Shown: positions 1-10,439 of the stretch, piece by piece | Layout of the letters: each line of letters begins with the position of its first letter | Numbering within the stretch: the first letter of the stretch is position 1 | NCBI RefSeq assembly: GCF_048544455.1 | Contig: NC_133537.1 | Coordinates: forward strand, 14,755,541 to 14,819,540 | Direction of reading: 5' to 3' | DNA: 64,000 nucleotides | Source: Silene latifolia | Taxonomy: Eukaryota; Streptophyta; Magnoliopsida; Caryophyllales; Caryophyllaceae | The notes under the pieces: generated by a model | Seen by the model: the letters and a program-made list of their open reading frames with translations, nothing else | Told to the model about the DNA's origin: nothing | Databases searched by the model: none | Translations under genes and position numbers: made by a program

Positions 1-450
1 AATTGATAATTTAAACAAACATCATTATTCGTAAATGGAAATGACTAAATAGTTTTATTAATAAAACTTACTTCATCCAAATCAAAATGTGAACAACGTC
101 TAAATTGTCAAGGTCGACAAATTTCATCAGTTGCTTCGGGTCTAGTACGGCTATATCAGCTGCGCCCATAATTTCCTCTTCAATTTTAATCATGACTACA
201 TCCCCTCTAGGTGACTTTTTCTGACCCGGTTGTGCAAAGCCTTCAGCGAAGCAGTTTTCATTTTTTTCTTATATGCACACGATTCATAATAAGAATCATA
301 AGCAGGCTTGACTGCAACAAAAGTAGCTGGCTTATATTGTATGTCCTGTGGTTTTATTTTTGGGGAAGACGTAGTCCTTTCGGTGACTTTGTCCGTTGAC
401 GTAGTAGTAATTGCTTTAGCTGCCGCCATGGCTTTGCTTAACTTCTGCAA
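1..450 (-). pseudogene. CACTA-associated gene, 3'-ward exons (fragment)
   Basis: The minus strand holds a coding stretch from about 444 down to 185, behind a plausible acceptor (TTGCAG on the minus strand). It is rich in Lys, Thr and Ala. It then needs a frame change near 205-225 to continue in a second open stretch to about 72, which ends in a good donor (AAG/GTAAGT). The second stretch includes residues LDPKQLMKFVDLDN and HILIWM. This resembles the segment that precedes the Ulp1-like protease region in plant CACTA-associated proteins, although no protease motif lies in the window. It lies in line with the minus-strand exons further right, so I read it as the same decayed gene. The family assignment rests mainly on the DUF8039 and GRDDIL exons at 520-1590. 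Confidence 0.4.
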
Positions 451-519
451 ATGTAAAGATTAAAGTTCTTACGATATGTTAATATTCGTACCCAAATATA
501 TTTAAAGAACAAGTAATAA

Positions 520-843
520 TTAACGTCTGCATATAGGTACCTCGGGGATGACAACATTATTGAGGTTGTCAGGCCATTGCACATAAGAACATAGGACTTC
601 TTTCAAATAAGTGACCTCCTCATTAGAAAATGGTATTTTTACTTCCTCATACTCATCTTCATATAATTGGGACACTTCTACTTTCCTGCATTTGTCACGA
701 AGGAGTATACCATGAACCATAACTTGTTGAAGCCGGTCGTAAGCGAACACGTATCCTCTGACAACAACAACTTTCTGTTTTCCCTGTAAATAGAATAGAC
801 GACAAGTCACCTTACAATCGCCCTTCACGGCATCTTTAATCAA
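520..843 (-). pseudogene. DUF8039-like exon of a CACTA-associated protein
   Basis: This open minus-strand stretch of about 107 codons has the layout of the domain found in plant En/Spm (CACTA)-associated proteins: a strand with VVVRGYVFAYD, a VHGILL motif, then an acidic stretch and a conserved VQWPDNL (the family usually shows AWP). The function of the domain is unknown. Known relatives sit in transposon ORFs beside Ulp1-like proteases. Exon edges are uncertain; the true exon may begin a few codons inside the first Met, at an AG near 835. It continues the minus-strand exon series at 931-1101 and 1441-1590. Confidence 0.6.
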
Positions 844-930
844 TTAGTACACATACATTCGCTACCTTTAATAAATTTCATAGGTAAAAAACGTGTATGA
901 TATGAATAATTATAAACTAGCAGCTATTAC

Positions 931-1101
931 CTTTTTCGGTGTTGAGAAGAACGTCTGATCATCAACTATCTCAATCGCATCCCGTGTCACGGCCTTCCTG
1001 GCTTCCTCTTCCTCTTCAACTGCCTGATATCGATCATCGGCTCCCACCTCAATCTCCTTTGCCATTTCCTTCTCCCTTGCCATGTCCTCCTCCGCTTCCC
1101 A
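931..1101 (-). pseudogene. Acidic exon of the same CACTA-associated gene
   Basis: This is a 171-nt minus-strand exon with an acceptor ending TGTACAG just right of 1101 and a donor GTAATA at 930-925. It encodes a highly charged segment (Glu/Lys-rich, starting WEAEEDMAREKE) that ends near FFSTPKK. Charged linkers of this kind lie between the conserved blocks of the family. A poly-Glu stretch encoded by (CTC)n-type repeats at about 1196-1245 probably belongs to the preceding exon. Confidence 0.45.
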
Positions 1102-1430
1102 CTGTACATTAACACTTGTCCATATAACACGTACTGATTTTCTAAATCATATAACACATTATATATAAGACATAAATATTATTACCCCTTTTTATTCTTC
1201 CTCCTCCTCCTCCTCCTCCTCCCCCTCCTCCTCTGTTTCCTTTATGACTTCTTGAACCATATCGAACTCTTCTTCTAATGGCTTTTCCCCAGTTTCCTAC
1301 ATTCTCAGCATCAACCTGGCCATTTTCTGTAGCTGTGTAGTAGAAATTAATGTCAGCATATATAGTTATAAATTACGTTGGTTCAAATACAGTATTTATA
1401 TGATTACTTTCTCGGAATCATCACCACTCA

Positions 1431-1570
1431 TCATCATTCAAGCAGTTTTCCCAAAATATTTAGTGATACCAACATGCGTCGATACTCCTCTCACATGACC
1501 TGGATGCTCTGCTTTGCCAATTGCCCTAGCAAGAATGTCATCACGTCCTAGAGGCTTCCATTTTCCTTCA
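1431..1570 (-). pseudogene. Exon with the GRDDIL...PGHVRGV motif, cut by an LTR
   Basis: On the minus strand this stretch encodes GRDDILARAIGKAEHPGHVR followed by GVSTHVG and a KYFG block. It closely matches the hallmark of plant CACTA-associated proteins, where GRDEIL, PEH.GRVRGVG and a YFG block occur in this order just before the DUF8039 region. The reading frame stops matching at about 1570, where an Athila-like LTR begins, so the gene appears to be interrupted by that insertion. Confidence 0.6.
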
Positions 1571-2861
1571 TGTACCCTGATACGTGCTTATTTCATACAT
1601 TTACTTTACTCATTTACACGCATTTCTATGCTTATTTAGTAGCGACTAGCTACTATTCTCCCATGAATCGGCTACTTTGGCTTCTTTTGTATTTTATGCA
1701 TATTTGGACCCGAAAGAGTGTAAACAAGCTAAAACCCGTCCCCGGAGTTGCATTCGAGATACTAGTAAAGTTAAGCTCGGGAATGATCATCTTGGAATGT
1801 GTGAAGACGTAAGGAAGCAGGATAAAGTGATGATGAACGCTGTTGTTCTCCCAGAAAAGTCGATCGACAGCCTATAATGGTCGATCGACTGGTTTTGCTC
1901 AGAGGATTAGTCGAACGACTATTTTCATGCCAGGCCGTGTTTGCTTAACTTGTTAATTCGGCCCATTAATCGTTTAATTAATAATTCTCATCTATTTCTA
2001 TATAAAGACAAGCTGAGAACTTTATTAGGACATCTTTAGTTTTAAAAAAAAACCAGTTTTACACGTTACTTTGCTCCTTTGTTTTTCGAATATAAACCTG
2101 TAATCTTTCTCTTTCAATTTCGGTAATTTCAATTGTTCTTCGTTCTTTATTTTTATTATTGTTCTTTATTGTTCTTATTTGCTCCGTTTTATGCTAGTTC
2201 AATATCTATTTAATTCTGTCATGCAATTCTTAGTTTTCTCTTCTACTTCAATTGTTGTCTTTCAATTAATTATGCATAGCTAATTCCTTTATGCTAGGAT
2301 TTAGGGGATTCTCGGTTGTATGATGGTATTGTGTTAGGTTCTTAGGTTTAGCGATTTACTCCGTCTGAATTGTTAATCGTAGCATCTGATAGCGGTTTGA
2401 TTAATTAAGTGCACGTAATTAATTGACCATCTTGTTAAACCTTGACCTGGATAAAGAGATTGGAAAAGGCGAAGACTTGCTATGAACAATATGATACTCT
2501 AATTAGGGCGAGAGCTTCATTAGAATTCTAGGGCGAATAGTGGACCGAGAGAACCTCTTCAATTCCCTTCAGACCGTTTATTGCTGACCGTTGACTTTAC
2601 CTTAGATCGTTGTAGACCGTGGTGAACCGATCATCCTAACTGTTTCTCTCTTGTTTGAAATCGTTTATCGATTTATTTTCCTCTGTTTGATACCTTAGTT
2701 AATAGACAAACCCAATTCAAACCCCCAAATTTGTGACTCAGACAGACTTGAATTGACAATTAGATTGTAAATAGCCTCCCTGTGGATACGATCTCGACTT
2801 CCCTAGCTATATTAGTTAGAGACCAGCTGGTAATTTTTGATGGGTTGCGACAGCCGTGTCA
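1571..2861 (+). mobile_element. Athila-like Ty3/gypsy LTR (5' LTR or solo-plus-leader)
   Basis: The 1291-bp segment starts TGTACCCTGATACG and ends GTGTCA, and is followed after 5 bp by a sequence complementary to the 3' end of tRNA-Asp. That identifies it as an LTR of an Athila-type gypsy element reading to the right. A TATA-like box (CTATATAAAG) lies near 1998. The region around 1858-1920 carries two TCGATCGA palindromes 21 bp apart and a third, imperfect one. No matching 3' LTR, gag or pol is visible in the window, so the element is a fragment. Confidence 0.65.
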
Positions 2862-2866
2862 AATTT

Positions 2867-2884
2867 TGGCGTCGTTGCCGGGGA
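2867..2884 (+). promoter_or_regulatory. tRNA-Asp-type primer binding site
   Basis: TGGCGTCGTTGCCGGGGA differs at one base from the primer site that pairs with the 3' end of plant tRNA-Asp, as used by Athila elements. It lies 5 bp after the LTR end. Downstream is a T-rich leader, and a perfect 8-bp hairpin (CAAGGAAC/GTTCCTTG) lies at about 2933-2952. Confidence 0.7.
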
Positions 2885-2971
2885 GGCGACGCATTTTTAT
2901 ATTTGTTTTTATTTTAGTTTGTCTCTTGTCTCAAGGAACCTGTGTTCCTTGAGGCCGTTTCTCACCTTTCA

Positions 2972-3493
2972 ATGCCAGTTTTTTTTACGCCCAGGTCTTT
3001 TAGGTCTGAGCTCATACCCTTCACGTGCATCATTCACAATCTCCCGTACACAGAGGACGGGCATGGAAAGGCTATACGAGAGTATAGCCTTGACTGGTTA
3101 ATAAGTTTGATTCAATTAGACAGATTGAATTTAGTTCAAACTATCTACCCGGACAATGAGGCACATGATGGCTTCGGGCGGTGCGCCCTCATCGAGTTTA
3201 CCGGGGGTGAGGAGCGGGAATGCTTTCGTCAGGCTCGCAAACTTGAGCGGGCATTCTATAACAATGACTCTTCGAGACTCTGGTTTGATCACGATGATCA
3301 GCGGGTAAGCCCATATTTATGAGTTGCGAATGAATCTGGCCGTTTCTTACTACTTCCGATTCTGCACCACCAAGGCCGTAATGCCGAACAAGGGACAGTG
3401 TCGTTGGAATGGGAAAACGACTTTGTGGATTGGGTTGAAGGTGAAAGAGACATATATGGTGATATTGTTTGTGAATTCCAGAGGATGGGGTAA
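2972..3493 (+). pseudogene. XS-domain mini-gene (SGS3/FDM-like), internal stop
   Basis: This frame of 173 codons starts at ATG 2972 and ends at TAA 3491. Codon 117 is a TGA (3320-3322). It encodes PFTCIIHNLP, then G.GRCALIEF and a charged helix. This matches the order of the plant XS domain (P...I.NLP, then G..G.A.VEF, then a basic GKKDW-like turn, then Y.WVA). The stop falls exactly on the Trp of the Y-W-V-A motif that the second copy at 3812-4322 retains. XS domains of SGS3 and FDM/IDN2 proteins bind double-stranded RNA in gene silencing. No zinc finger or coiled coil follows, so this is a single-domain protein of about 170 aa. It starts about 90 bp after a retrotransposon primer site, where gag would be expected. 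Confidence 0.6.
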
Positions 3494-3690
3494 CAAAAAA
3501 CATACTTCCTCCATTCAACTCCACACTACACATTTTCTTTTTCACGTTTGTCAACGCTTGTTTTACGCGATAAATATCATTAGCTAGATATTTTTAATGT
3601 ACTCCTAAAGACCTAAGTCATTATAATAAAAGTTAGATATTTTTCTGGTGATATTGTCTCTGAATTCCAGAGGATGGGGTAACAAAAAAC
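3457..3690 (+). repeat. 45-bp direct repeat flanking a small insertion after the XS stop
   Basis: The last codons, stop and first 3' bases of the XS copy (3457-3501, TGGTGATATTG...) recur at 3646-3690 with about four changes. The 144 bp between them begin ACTTCCTCCATTCAACTCC, which looks like the end of a small Stowaway-type or similar MITE. The arrangement suggests an insertion with local duplication of the gene's 3' end. Confidence 0.55.
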
Positions 3691-3811
3691 GTAACAAAAA
3701 TCATAAATAATTAAACTTTAATTCAAACCACCACCATAATCCAAATACAACTTATAATGCCAGATAATAATTAAAGACTTAATTATTAGAATCTGGTGAA
3801 GTATTAGGATA

Positions 3812-4322
3812 CTAATCATGAATTTCGGTATAGAGCAAGTCGTAGATTGGCCCTTCATTATCACCGAGAAGCGCATGTGGAATGACCTCTTTCTCCCATG
3901 ACATAGGCACGGTGGCAAGAATATGATGCCCCCTGTGGAGTCTCAGCAGATGATGATCAAGATGGGTCGCAACCCATAGATAAGGGCCTTGTTGTCTATC
4001 ATCCGAATAGAAGTCCTTTTTCCCTGCATCTTCCCCCGCAAATCTATCCCCTAATTTTCTTGTCTGACGAAAAACTATCATGACAGTTGGCTTCGTCAAA
4101 CACGATAAAAGCGAAGCCTACAAAACCTTGCTTGTTTGTAGACATAGGGTACATGTTTTTAACCACGGTGAAACCGGAGTCATGAAGCATTTGCGTCAAC
4201 CACCCAGAATCAGGGTTTAAACCCTTTCCATTCACATCATAATGAACCGGGAGATTATGGAGAATGCAAGTAAAAGGCTGTGCGTAACGAGAATGTGATT
4301 GTAGCTCCGTTACACCAGCCAT
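3812..4322 (-). pseudogene. Second XS-domain mini-gene, one-base frameshift
   Basis: On the minus strand ATG 4322 opens a frame encoding PFTCILHNLP, GKGLNP, and GFVGFAFIVFDEAN, all equivalent to the XS copy at 2972. At a run of five T (plus strand A4070-A4074) the frame must shift by one base. It then continues with DAGKKDFY and GPYLWVATHLDHH to a stop at 3812. GKKDFY and YLWVA are the most telling XS residues (the family usually has GKKDW and YGWVA). The total length of 511 nt equals 170 codons plus one base. The C-terminal 45 residues also align with the other copy, including a WE pair. The two copies are diverged (roughly a third identical by eye), so the duplication is old. The single-base break could be a sequencing error in the homopolymer. 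Confidence 0.6.
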
Positions 4323-4479
4323 ATTTTTTTAGGGAGAAATTAAAGAGTAATTGTTTGATAATTTAGATTTTGACCTAAAACATTATGAAGACATATTTAT
4401 AGAATTATTAGGGTCAAATTGAATATTATTGGTCAAATTGAATATTTATTAAAGTTCTGATAAAGTTTTGAATGCAGTA

Positions 4480-4912
4480 GTCAAACTGAAAAATCTACTC
4501 AAATACTGACAACGGTTGAATTGAAAAACCGTTCTTTCATAATGGAAAATAATAACGGTTACAAAAAACCCGTAGCTATAACATAACAATGGGTACCACA
4601 AACCGTTGTTGGTATTAATTTAGTAACGGTTTTCGAAATGTTGTTTTCTTAAACTAGTAACGGTTGTCTAACAAACGTTGATAAGAGTGATTCTATAACG
4701 AGTTTTTGGAAACCAGTTAAATGTTTTTGAGAATGTTTTGTTAAACAGCCGTTGTCACATTATAATAACAACGGTTTTCGAGGAAAACCGTTGTTCTTAT
4801 TAGCGCGGTCTAGGTTTCCGCCAATATTTGGAAAACGGTAATCTAAGTGTCGTTATTATATGCATTAAACCGTTGTGATAAGCTCATTATTGATGGCCAG
4901 ATTTGGCGTAGT
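4480..4912 (-). mobile_element. CACTA terminal region with subterminal repeats
   Basis: The segment carries many direct and inverted copies of AACGGTT/AACCGTTGTT and ends in GGCGTAGTG at 4912. Read from the right, it begins CACTACGCCAAATCTGGCC, a classic CACTA terminus. The dense subterminal repeats are where CACTA transposase binds. The DUF8039-type exons at 1-1570 and the second XS copy share this leftward orientation, so all could belong to one large CACTA element. The matching far terminus is outside the window. Confidence 0.55.
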
Positions 4913-4922
4913 GCTACTTGCA

Positions 4923-6046
4923 TGTTGATGGGGGCAAAAATTACAATTTTGTTAGATAGACGACGTGGCAAGCATCTATTGGTGAGAATAAAAAAATGGA
5001 TTGATGACGTGGACAAATGAAGGCCATCAAATTAGTCAAACCAAAAAGAGTCCACATGCGCCTTATTTTACAAGCTATGAGCAAGTCAGAGCAGTTATAC
5101 TGCCTATTAAATGGGTTATGGTAGTTACAAATCTGGAGTAGGAGCCTGGACGGCGGACGCAGATGCATGAGAAGAAATATAGAGATTGGAGCATTCAATG
5201 GAAAAAGTCAATAACGGCTAGTCTTAAAGGGGAGCATTTAGTGGAGAATTTAAAGGAGCATTTAATGGGGCATTGAAGGGGTTAAGCAACTATATCCTAT
5301 TCTGGTGTAACCGATGCAGGAATTCAGGAGCAGAAACAGGGAGGATGCTGTGGACTCAAACCCTAGCAATCAACCACTATATAAAGGAGAGAAAAGGCCA
5401 ACTAAAGGGGAACTCATTCTACATCGACACTTCTACAACTACACTTCCACCAATTACTAAGCAATATTCACTAGAAAATCACCCTTGTATTTTCTTACTC
5501 TCGGATTTACGTCTCGATTATAGTGCCAAATTGGTGGGATTCCGACTCCACCCGCGGTTGTTCCTACATCGGGTTTTCCGCGTCACCAAAATTTTGCGTG
5601 TCAATCTTTTATTTCGTCGTTCATTCGTTCGTTAAATTTGTTTCACTCATACCGTCGGTTACACCAGAATAGGATATAGTTGCTTGACCCCTTCAATTCC
5701 CCATTAAATGCTCCTTGAAATTCTCCACTAAATGCTCCTCTTAAGACTAGCCGTTATTGACTTTTTCCATTGAATGCTTCAATCTCCATATTCCTTCTCA
5801 TGTATCTGCGTCCAGGCTCCTGCTCCAGATTTGTAACTGCCATAACCCATTTAATAGGGAGTATAATTGCTTTAACTTGCTCCTAGCTTGTAAAATAAGA
5901 CGCATGTGTACTCTTTTTGGTTTGACTAATCTGATGGCCTTCATTTGTCCATGTCATCAATCCCATCTTTTTATTCTCACCAATAGATGTTTGTCACGTC
6001 GTCTATCTAACAAAATTGTAATTTTTGTCCCTAACACATGTCAACA
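4923..6046. mobile_element. Foldback of two inverted LTR copies
   Basis: 4923-5312 and 5657-6046 are 390-bp inverted repeats. Both outer ends read TGTTGA inward, and both inner ends stop at the same ...CTGGTGTAACCG sequence. The 344-bp loop continues only the left copy. It contains a TATA-like box (ACTATATAAAGG, near 5379) and a leader-like segment ending in TTCATTCGTTCGTTAA, typical of short plant LTR retrotransposons. I infer a near-complete + strand LTR joined head-to-head to a truncated minus-strand copy. The two protein-like frames seen in the arms are mirror images of each other, not genes. Confidence 0.6.
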
Positions 6047-6900
6047 AAAAAATACATGTAAGCAAATTAATCACCTTATAAGCAGATTGCAAATACTAAT
6101 CACGTGATTTAGAGATTAGCAAGGAAGGAACCAGAGTTGGTTATTTGACTTCATAACTATGAAGTTGAACTTTTTTATTTTACGCAGAACTTAAATATTA
6201 ATTTTTTAAATTTGTAGCTTTATACTATGAAAACTGTGAATAATCAGGAGAAATCAACATGCAAACAAACTAAAAAATTTAAACTTTAGTAGCAATGTAG
6301 CGCCTTTGAGATCCAAAATTTATATGAAATTGAACCATCGATTTTCAAAGCACAATAAAACGGAGGTGGATGAAATGTTTGTCTTCAATGTACGTTTCAC
6401 ATGACCCATGGAGAATTAAGGATGAGTGATATAAAATGTGTTTGACTTTAGAGAGTTACAATATTGATTTTGTATTTGCTTGTTTCTCTTATTTATCTAT
6501 GAGGAGATATTTATACAAACTCAGTGAGCAACTGAAAAGTCACCACTAATACACTTCATTATGCAAATTCATTGTATAATAATTTCACTAATAAACTTAA
6601 TTATGATAATTTTCATCGTGTCATAATATACACATACCGACTCATATTCTCTTACTATTCCTAATAAAATGTAAAGAAAAATAACATAAAATATGGCACT
6701 TAAAATTGCTTAACATGAAACACGTCAAATAATAAACTACTCATCTTTCATTTTTATTATATTGTATAAATACTAATAGTTAAGTCATTTATCATACTAA
6801 ATTTCGAAAAAACAATTAATTTGGAATAAATTTTAAAGGATAATTAAACAATAAAAGTGGAATGGAGAATGTCTCATTTAAATTCACCATGAACACAAAA
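6047..6900. other. AT-rich intergenic DNA, nothing recognised
   Basis: No coding potential, terminal repeats or RNA gene could be recognised in this stretch. Confidence 0.6.
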
Positions 6901-7010
<110 letters not shown>

Positions 7011-7404
7011 ATCTTCTAACATAACCGCTGACATGACATCTTATAGGTGAAGAAATGATTACATGGCAAGTATATACTCCATCTCCATATATTGCATTCA
7101 AGATTTTCCCATAGACCCGTACTAAATGCATTTACCACAATCTTCCATTTATATTATGCCTGTGTTATCTCTAATATTTATAAAATAAAAATGTACAATT
7201 TTACATTCGTATTCCTTCATATTCCTATGTCATCATCTCTAATATTATGTTAAAAAAATTCACTAGAAAAACATATAAATACATGCCAATACACAATAAA
7301 TTTGTACACACTACCAAGCAAATCGTACGAAACTAATATTTAAGCAGAAGAATGGCCCAAAAAAACACCCTAATCACCATATCCATGGCTTAAAAAAACA
7401 CCTC

Positions 7405-7945
7405 TGTGACATCCACCATAACCGATAGACCTGTCAAATGGGCTGGGTCATATGGGTCGGGTCAAATACATCTCGGATCTCGGGTTGGATTAGGGTGAGA
7501 ATAAAAGTAAAAAAAAGTTAACGACGTCTTTTATTTTACCATTTTTCAGCCGAAAAACGTACTTTTTAAAATTAAACATATTTAATATTAATAAAATACT
7601 CCTAATTATATTAATTACATGTCGTAGCTATATTAAATGATTATAAAAATAAAATTATTTTATTATTAAATGATGGAGTATAAAAGATATAAAATTTGTT
7701 TTTTTATTTAAAATATTAAAAAGATTTTTTTATTATTTCAAATAAAATATAAAAATGTCAATATTTTAATAATATTAAATTTATCTTTGACCCATCGAAC
7801 GGGTCTGGTCCTGTTTTGACCCTAAAATAACGGCTTATTTCGGATCGCGGGTCAAAATTTACGGGTCCTTGACGGGATTGACCATTAAATACGGGGTTGG
7901 ATCGGGTTTATGGGTCAGGTCAAGCTTTCACGGGTTAAATGGACA
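7405..7945. mobile_element. Possible hAT-like MITE with GGGTCGGGTC-rich ends
   Basis: The left end reads TAGACCTGTCAAATGGGC, followed by repeats of GGGTC. The right end, read in reverse, starts TATGTCCATTTAACCCG. These form poor inverted termini around an AT-rich core. Such GGGTCGGGTC-rich small elements are common in plants. No clear 8-bp target duplication was found, so the class and exact ends are uncertain. Confidence 0.3.
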
Positions 7946-8404
7946 TAATAATACAATGAGCAGTCCCACATAGGCACATAATATTCATGACAATTATTAT
8001 ATTTAAAAAAAAAATTGTGTGATTGTAAATAATATTGAATACGGAGTTTTTTCATAAAGTTATAACTATCCATCTGATTTAAATAAAAATTACTACATTA
8101 CACATATCCAACAACTCTACTTTGTAACTCTTACATCTCCAATGATTGTTTATATAAATGATAATTACATATTAATTTTTGAAATTTATACAAACATGTT
8201 CTATGTAAACAAATTAAATTATAATCCAGTGAATTTCACGGGTCTGCTTTTAGAATTTTAGATGCATATAGACATATGGTATTAAGATTGTACAAGTAAC
8301 CATTCTAATTTGTTCCATTTTATATTTATAAGAATTATTTTAGCGATTATAATTCTCTTTTTTGTGGTAACATATATTAGCTGATTCTATTCATCTGAAT
8401 GTAA

Positions 8405-8437
8405 AACAGCCCGTCAAATTCACTGGTTTAAAACTAG
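8405..8437 (+). mobile_element. Degenerate Helitron 3' terminus
   Basis: A weak palindrome (CCCGTCAAATTCACTGG) is followed by TTTAAAACTAG and then T, which is the arrangement of a plant Helitron 3' end. Better versions lie at 12706-12734 and 25441-25473. Its 5' end was not identified. Confidence 0.4.
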
Positions 8438-9280
8438 TAAATATAATTATTTTAGTTTTACTTACTAAATATACATGGTATTACTACCCTTTTAAAATTC
8501 TATTATTAGTGTTTAATTTACTTAAGTATTTACAGAATTTGTTTGTAAATTACTTAGATTAAACAAATATTTTCTTTTCCATATATTTTATATTTTCCAA
8601 AACCTTATCCTTTATGTGAAATAATTTCATGAACTAAATACACGGTATTACCACTCTTTTAAAATTCTATTATTACTGTTTAATTTCACTTACGTATTTA
8701 CAGAATTTGTTTGTAAATTACTTAAATTAATAAATATTTTATTTTCCATATATTTTATATTTTCTTAAGAAAATATTTTATATGAACTTTAATACTCATT
8801 TGTCGATTAATTAGTTCTGTAAAACATCTTCTATATACAACAAAGTTATAATAACAACAATAGTGAATTAGTGCCTTTCAAAAAAAAAAGTAGTGAATTG
8901 TGACAATACAATTTTTTTTTTGTTTTCAACTTCATTTGTTCTTCTTCGTTCTTAATTTCTTATGTATTCAGTTTTTTTTATTTCGAATACATATAATATT
9001 ACTCCATATGAAATATCTTGAAATTATTAACTTACAGTTAATGCGTATTTTTTTTATTGTAGTTTTTTTTTGAGTTAATTAAGTTTAAAGCTAATGGAAT
9101 ATGGATGGATTTTTAAAGAAAATAAGTGAATTAAATTAATGCAATATAATAATAAATTGATAATCCATGTCATATTAGTTTGCAAAGTCACATTGTTATT
9201 GTGTACGTGGCTTTTTTCCAACCCATGTGGCATTGTCTACGTGGCATTTTTAAGCTAACCTTTTAATAATATTTTATAGA
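8438..9280 (-). mobile_element. Truncated Helitron, 5' portion, inverted
   Basis: Read on the minus strand this begins TCTATAAAATATTATT at 9280 and continues with AAAGG..., ATGCCACGTAGACAATGCCAC. It then follows the first 750 bp of the Helitron at 22246 closely. It includes the same internal duplication around ATATTTTATATTTTC (8570 and 8750). Its 3' hairpin is missing, so it is a 3'-truncated relative. Confidence 0.6.
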
Positions 9281-9290
9281 TTTTTAATAA

Positions 9291-10439
9291 GAGTAAATTA
9301 ACAATTACTCCCTTTTATAAACCACTTTTCTAAAACAACTCCCTTATGAAATTTTTTTAATAATTTACTCCCATAAAACGTTCTCATGTCAAAAATTACA
9401 CCCATTTTCACATTCCAGTGATATATTCCGTCAAAATTCAAATTTTCTGTTTCAAAGTCTAAATATACGAAACTGCCCTTCTTTATGTTTTTATATATAT
9501 TCCGTCATGTTGTTCTTGTTGTTCTTGTTGTTCGTTTAACTCTTTGGCGTTCAACATCAACACCTGCGATTCTTCCCTCACTTGCCCGCCATCCTCCATA
9601 TCTTACTTCCATGCTTTAACATCACCCCAATTACCCAAAAACCTTAAACCCCTAATTCAATTTTAGGGTTTCTTTAACCTCCAAAATTCAATTTTTGTTA
9701 CTGGTTCCATAAAATTAAGAGGAATGGTGGTACGATGATGGAGACGACGATTCCACTGCTACAATATAGATAACGATACTCAAGAGCAAGCTGCTGGAAG
9801 TAAAAAGAATGTGTTGGTTTTTTATCTTGGCGGCAGTACTTTTGATGTCTCTTTGGTTGCTATTGATAAGGTGGTGAATATTTCGACACGATTTAAAAGT
9901 TGAATTTGGATTTGTTCGAGAGTTGTATTGATATGATCAATTAAAAAACCTAGAAAATTAACCAAATAGACCCCTCAATTTTCTGGGCTAAGAACAATTT
10001 TATTTTGGTGAAATCTTGGTTAAGAACAATGTTGATGGTAATTGATGATGTTGAGTGGCAAAAAATTAGCGACTCAGAGTTGTCGTGCATCGTGGCTATA
10101 GTGTTTTCACTTGGGTTGCTGCGAATTGGTGATGCAGATGACGGAGAGGCAAGTTGTTGGTGGTGAATGGCTGACTCGGATTCGATTCCGAGTTCACAAT
10201 TAAAGATGGAGATGGTGGTTATCCAGAACACATGTCTTACAAATGGAGAAGAACAAATGGGGAAGAAGATGAATTTATAGGGGCAAAACAGTCATAAAAA
10301 AGATTTTTCATCTGAAAGTGCAACTGGGTGCAATTTTTGACCTGAGAACATTTTATGGGAGTAAATTATTAAAAAAATTTCATAAGAGAGTTATTTAAAA
10401 AAAGTGGTTTATAAAAGGGAGTAATTGTTAATTTGAAAC
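9291..10439. mobile_element. Pack-MULE with about 150-bp terminal inverted repeats
   Basis: The left end GAGTAAATTAACAATTACTC and the inverse near 10290-10439 form long inverted repeats (TTTATAAACCACTTT and ATTTACTCCCATAAAA can be followed in both). The outermost bases on the right are degraded. The flanks TTTTAATAA (9282-9290) and TTTTAAGAG (10440-10448) could be a decayed 9-bp target duplication, as expected for a Mutator-like element. The termini resemble those of the MULE at 28023. It carries a fragment of an HSP70 gene. Confidence 0.65.
9797..9903 (+). pseudogene. Captured HSP70 fragment inside the Pack-MULE
   Basis: The frame encodes KKNVLVFYLGGSTFDVSLVA followed by IDKVV. It matches the phosphate-binding segment of HSP70/BiP chaperones (NVLVFDLGGGTFDVS). 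The key Asp is replaced by Tyr and one Gly by Ser, and the frame ends at TGA (9901-9903) a few residues later. Only about 30 residues are present. This is a captured, nonfunctional gene piece. Confidence 0.7.

Noticed and set aside
4941..6107. Two similar protein-like frames in opposite orientations
   Set aside because: They are mirror translations of the inverted LTR arms, with no domain.
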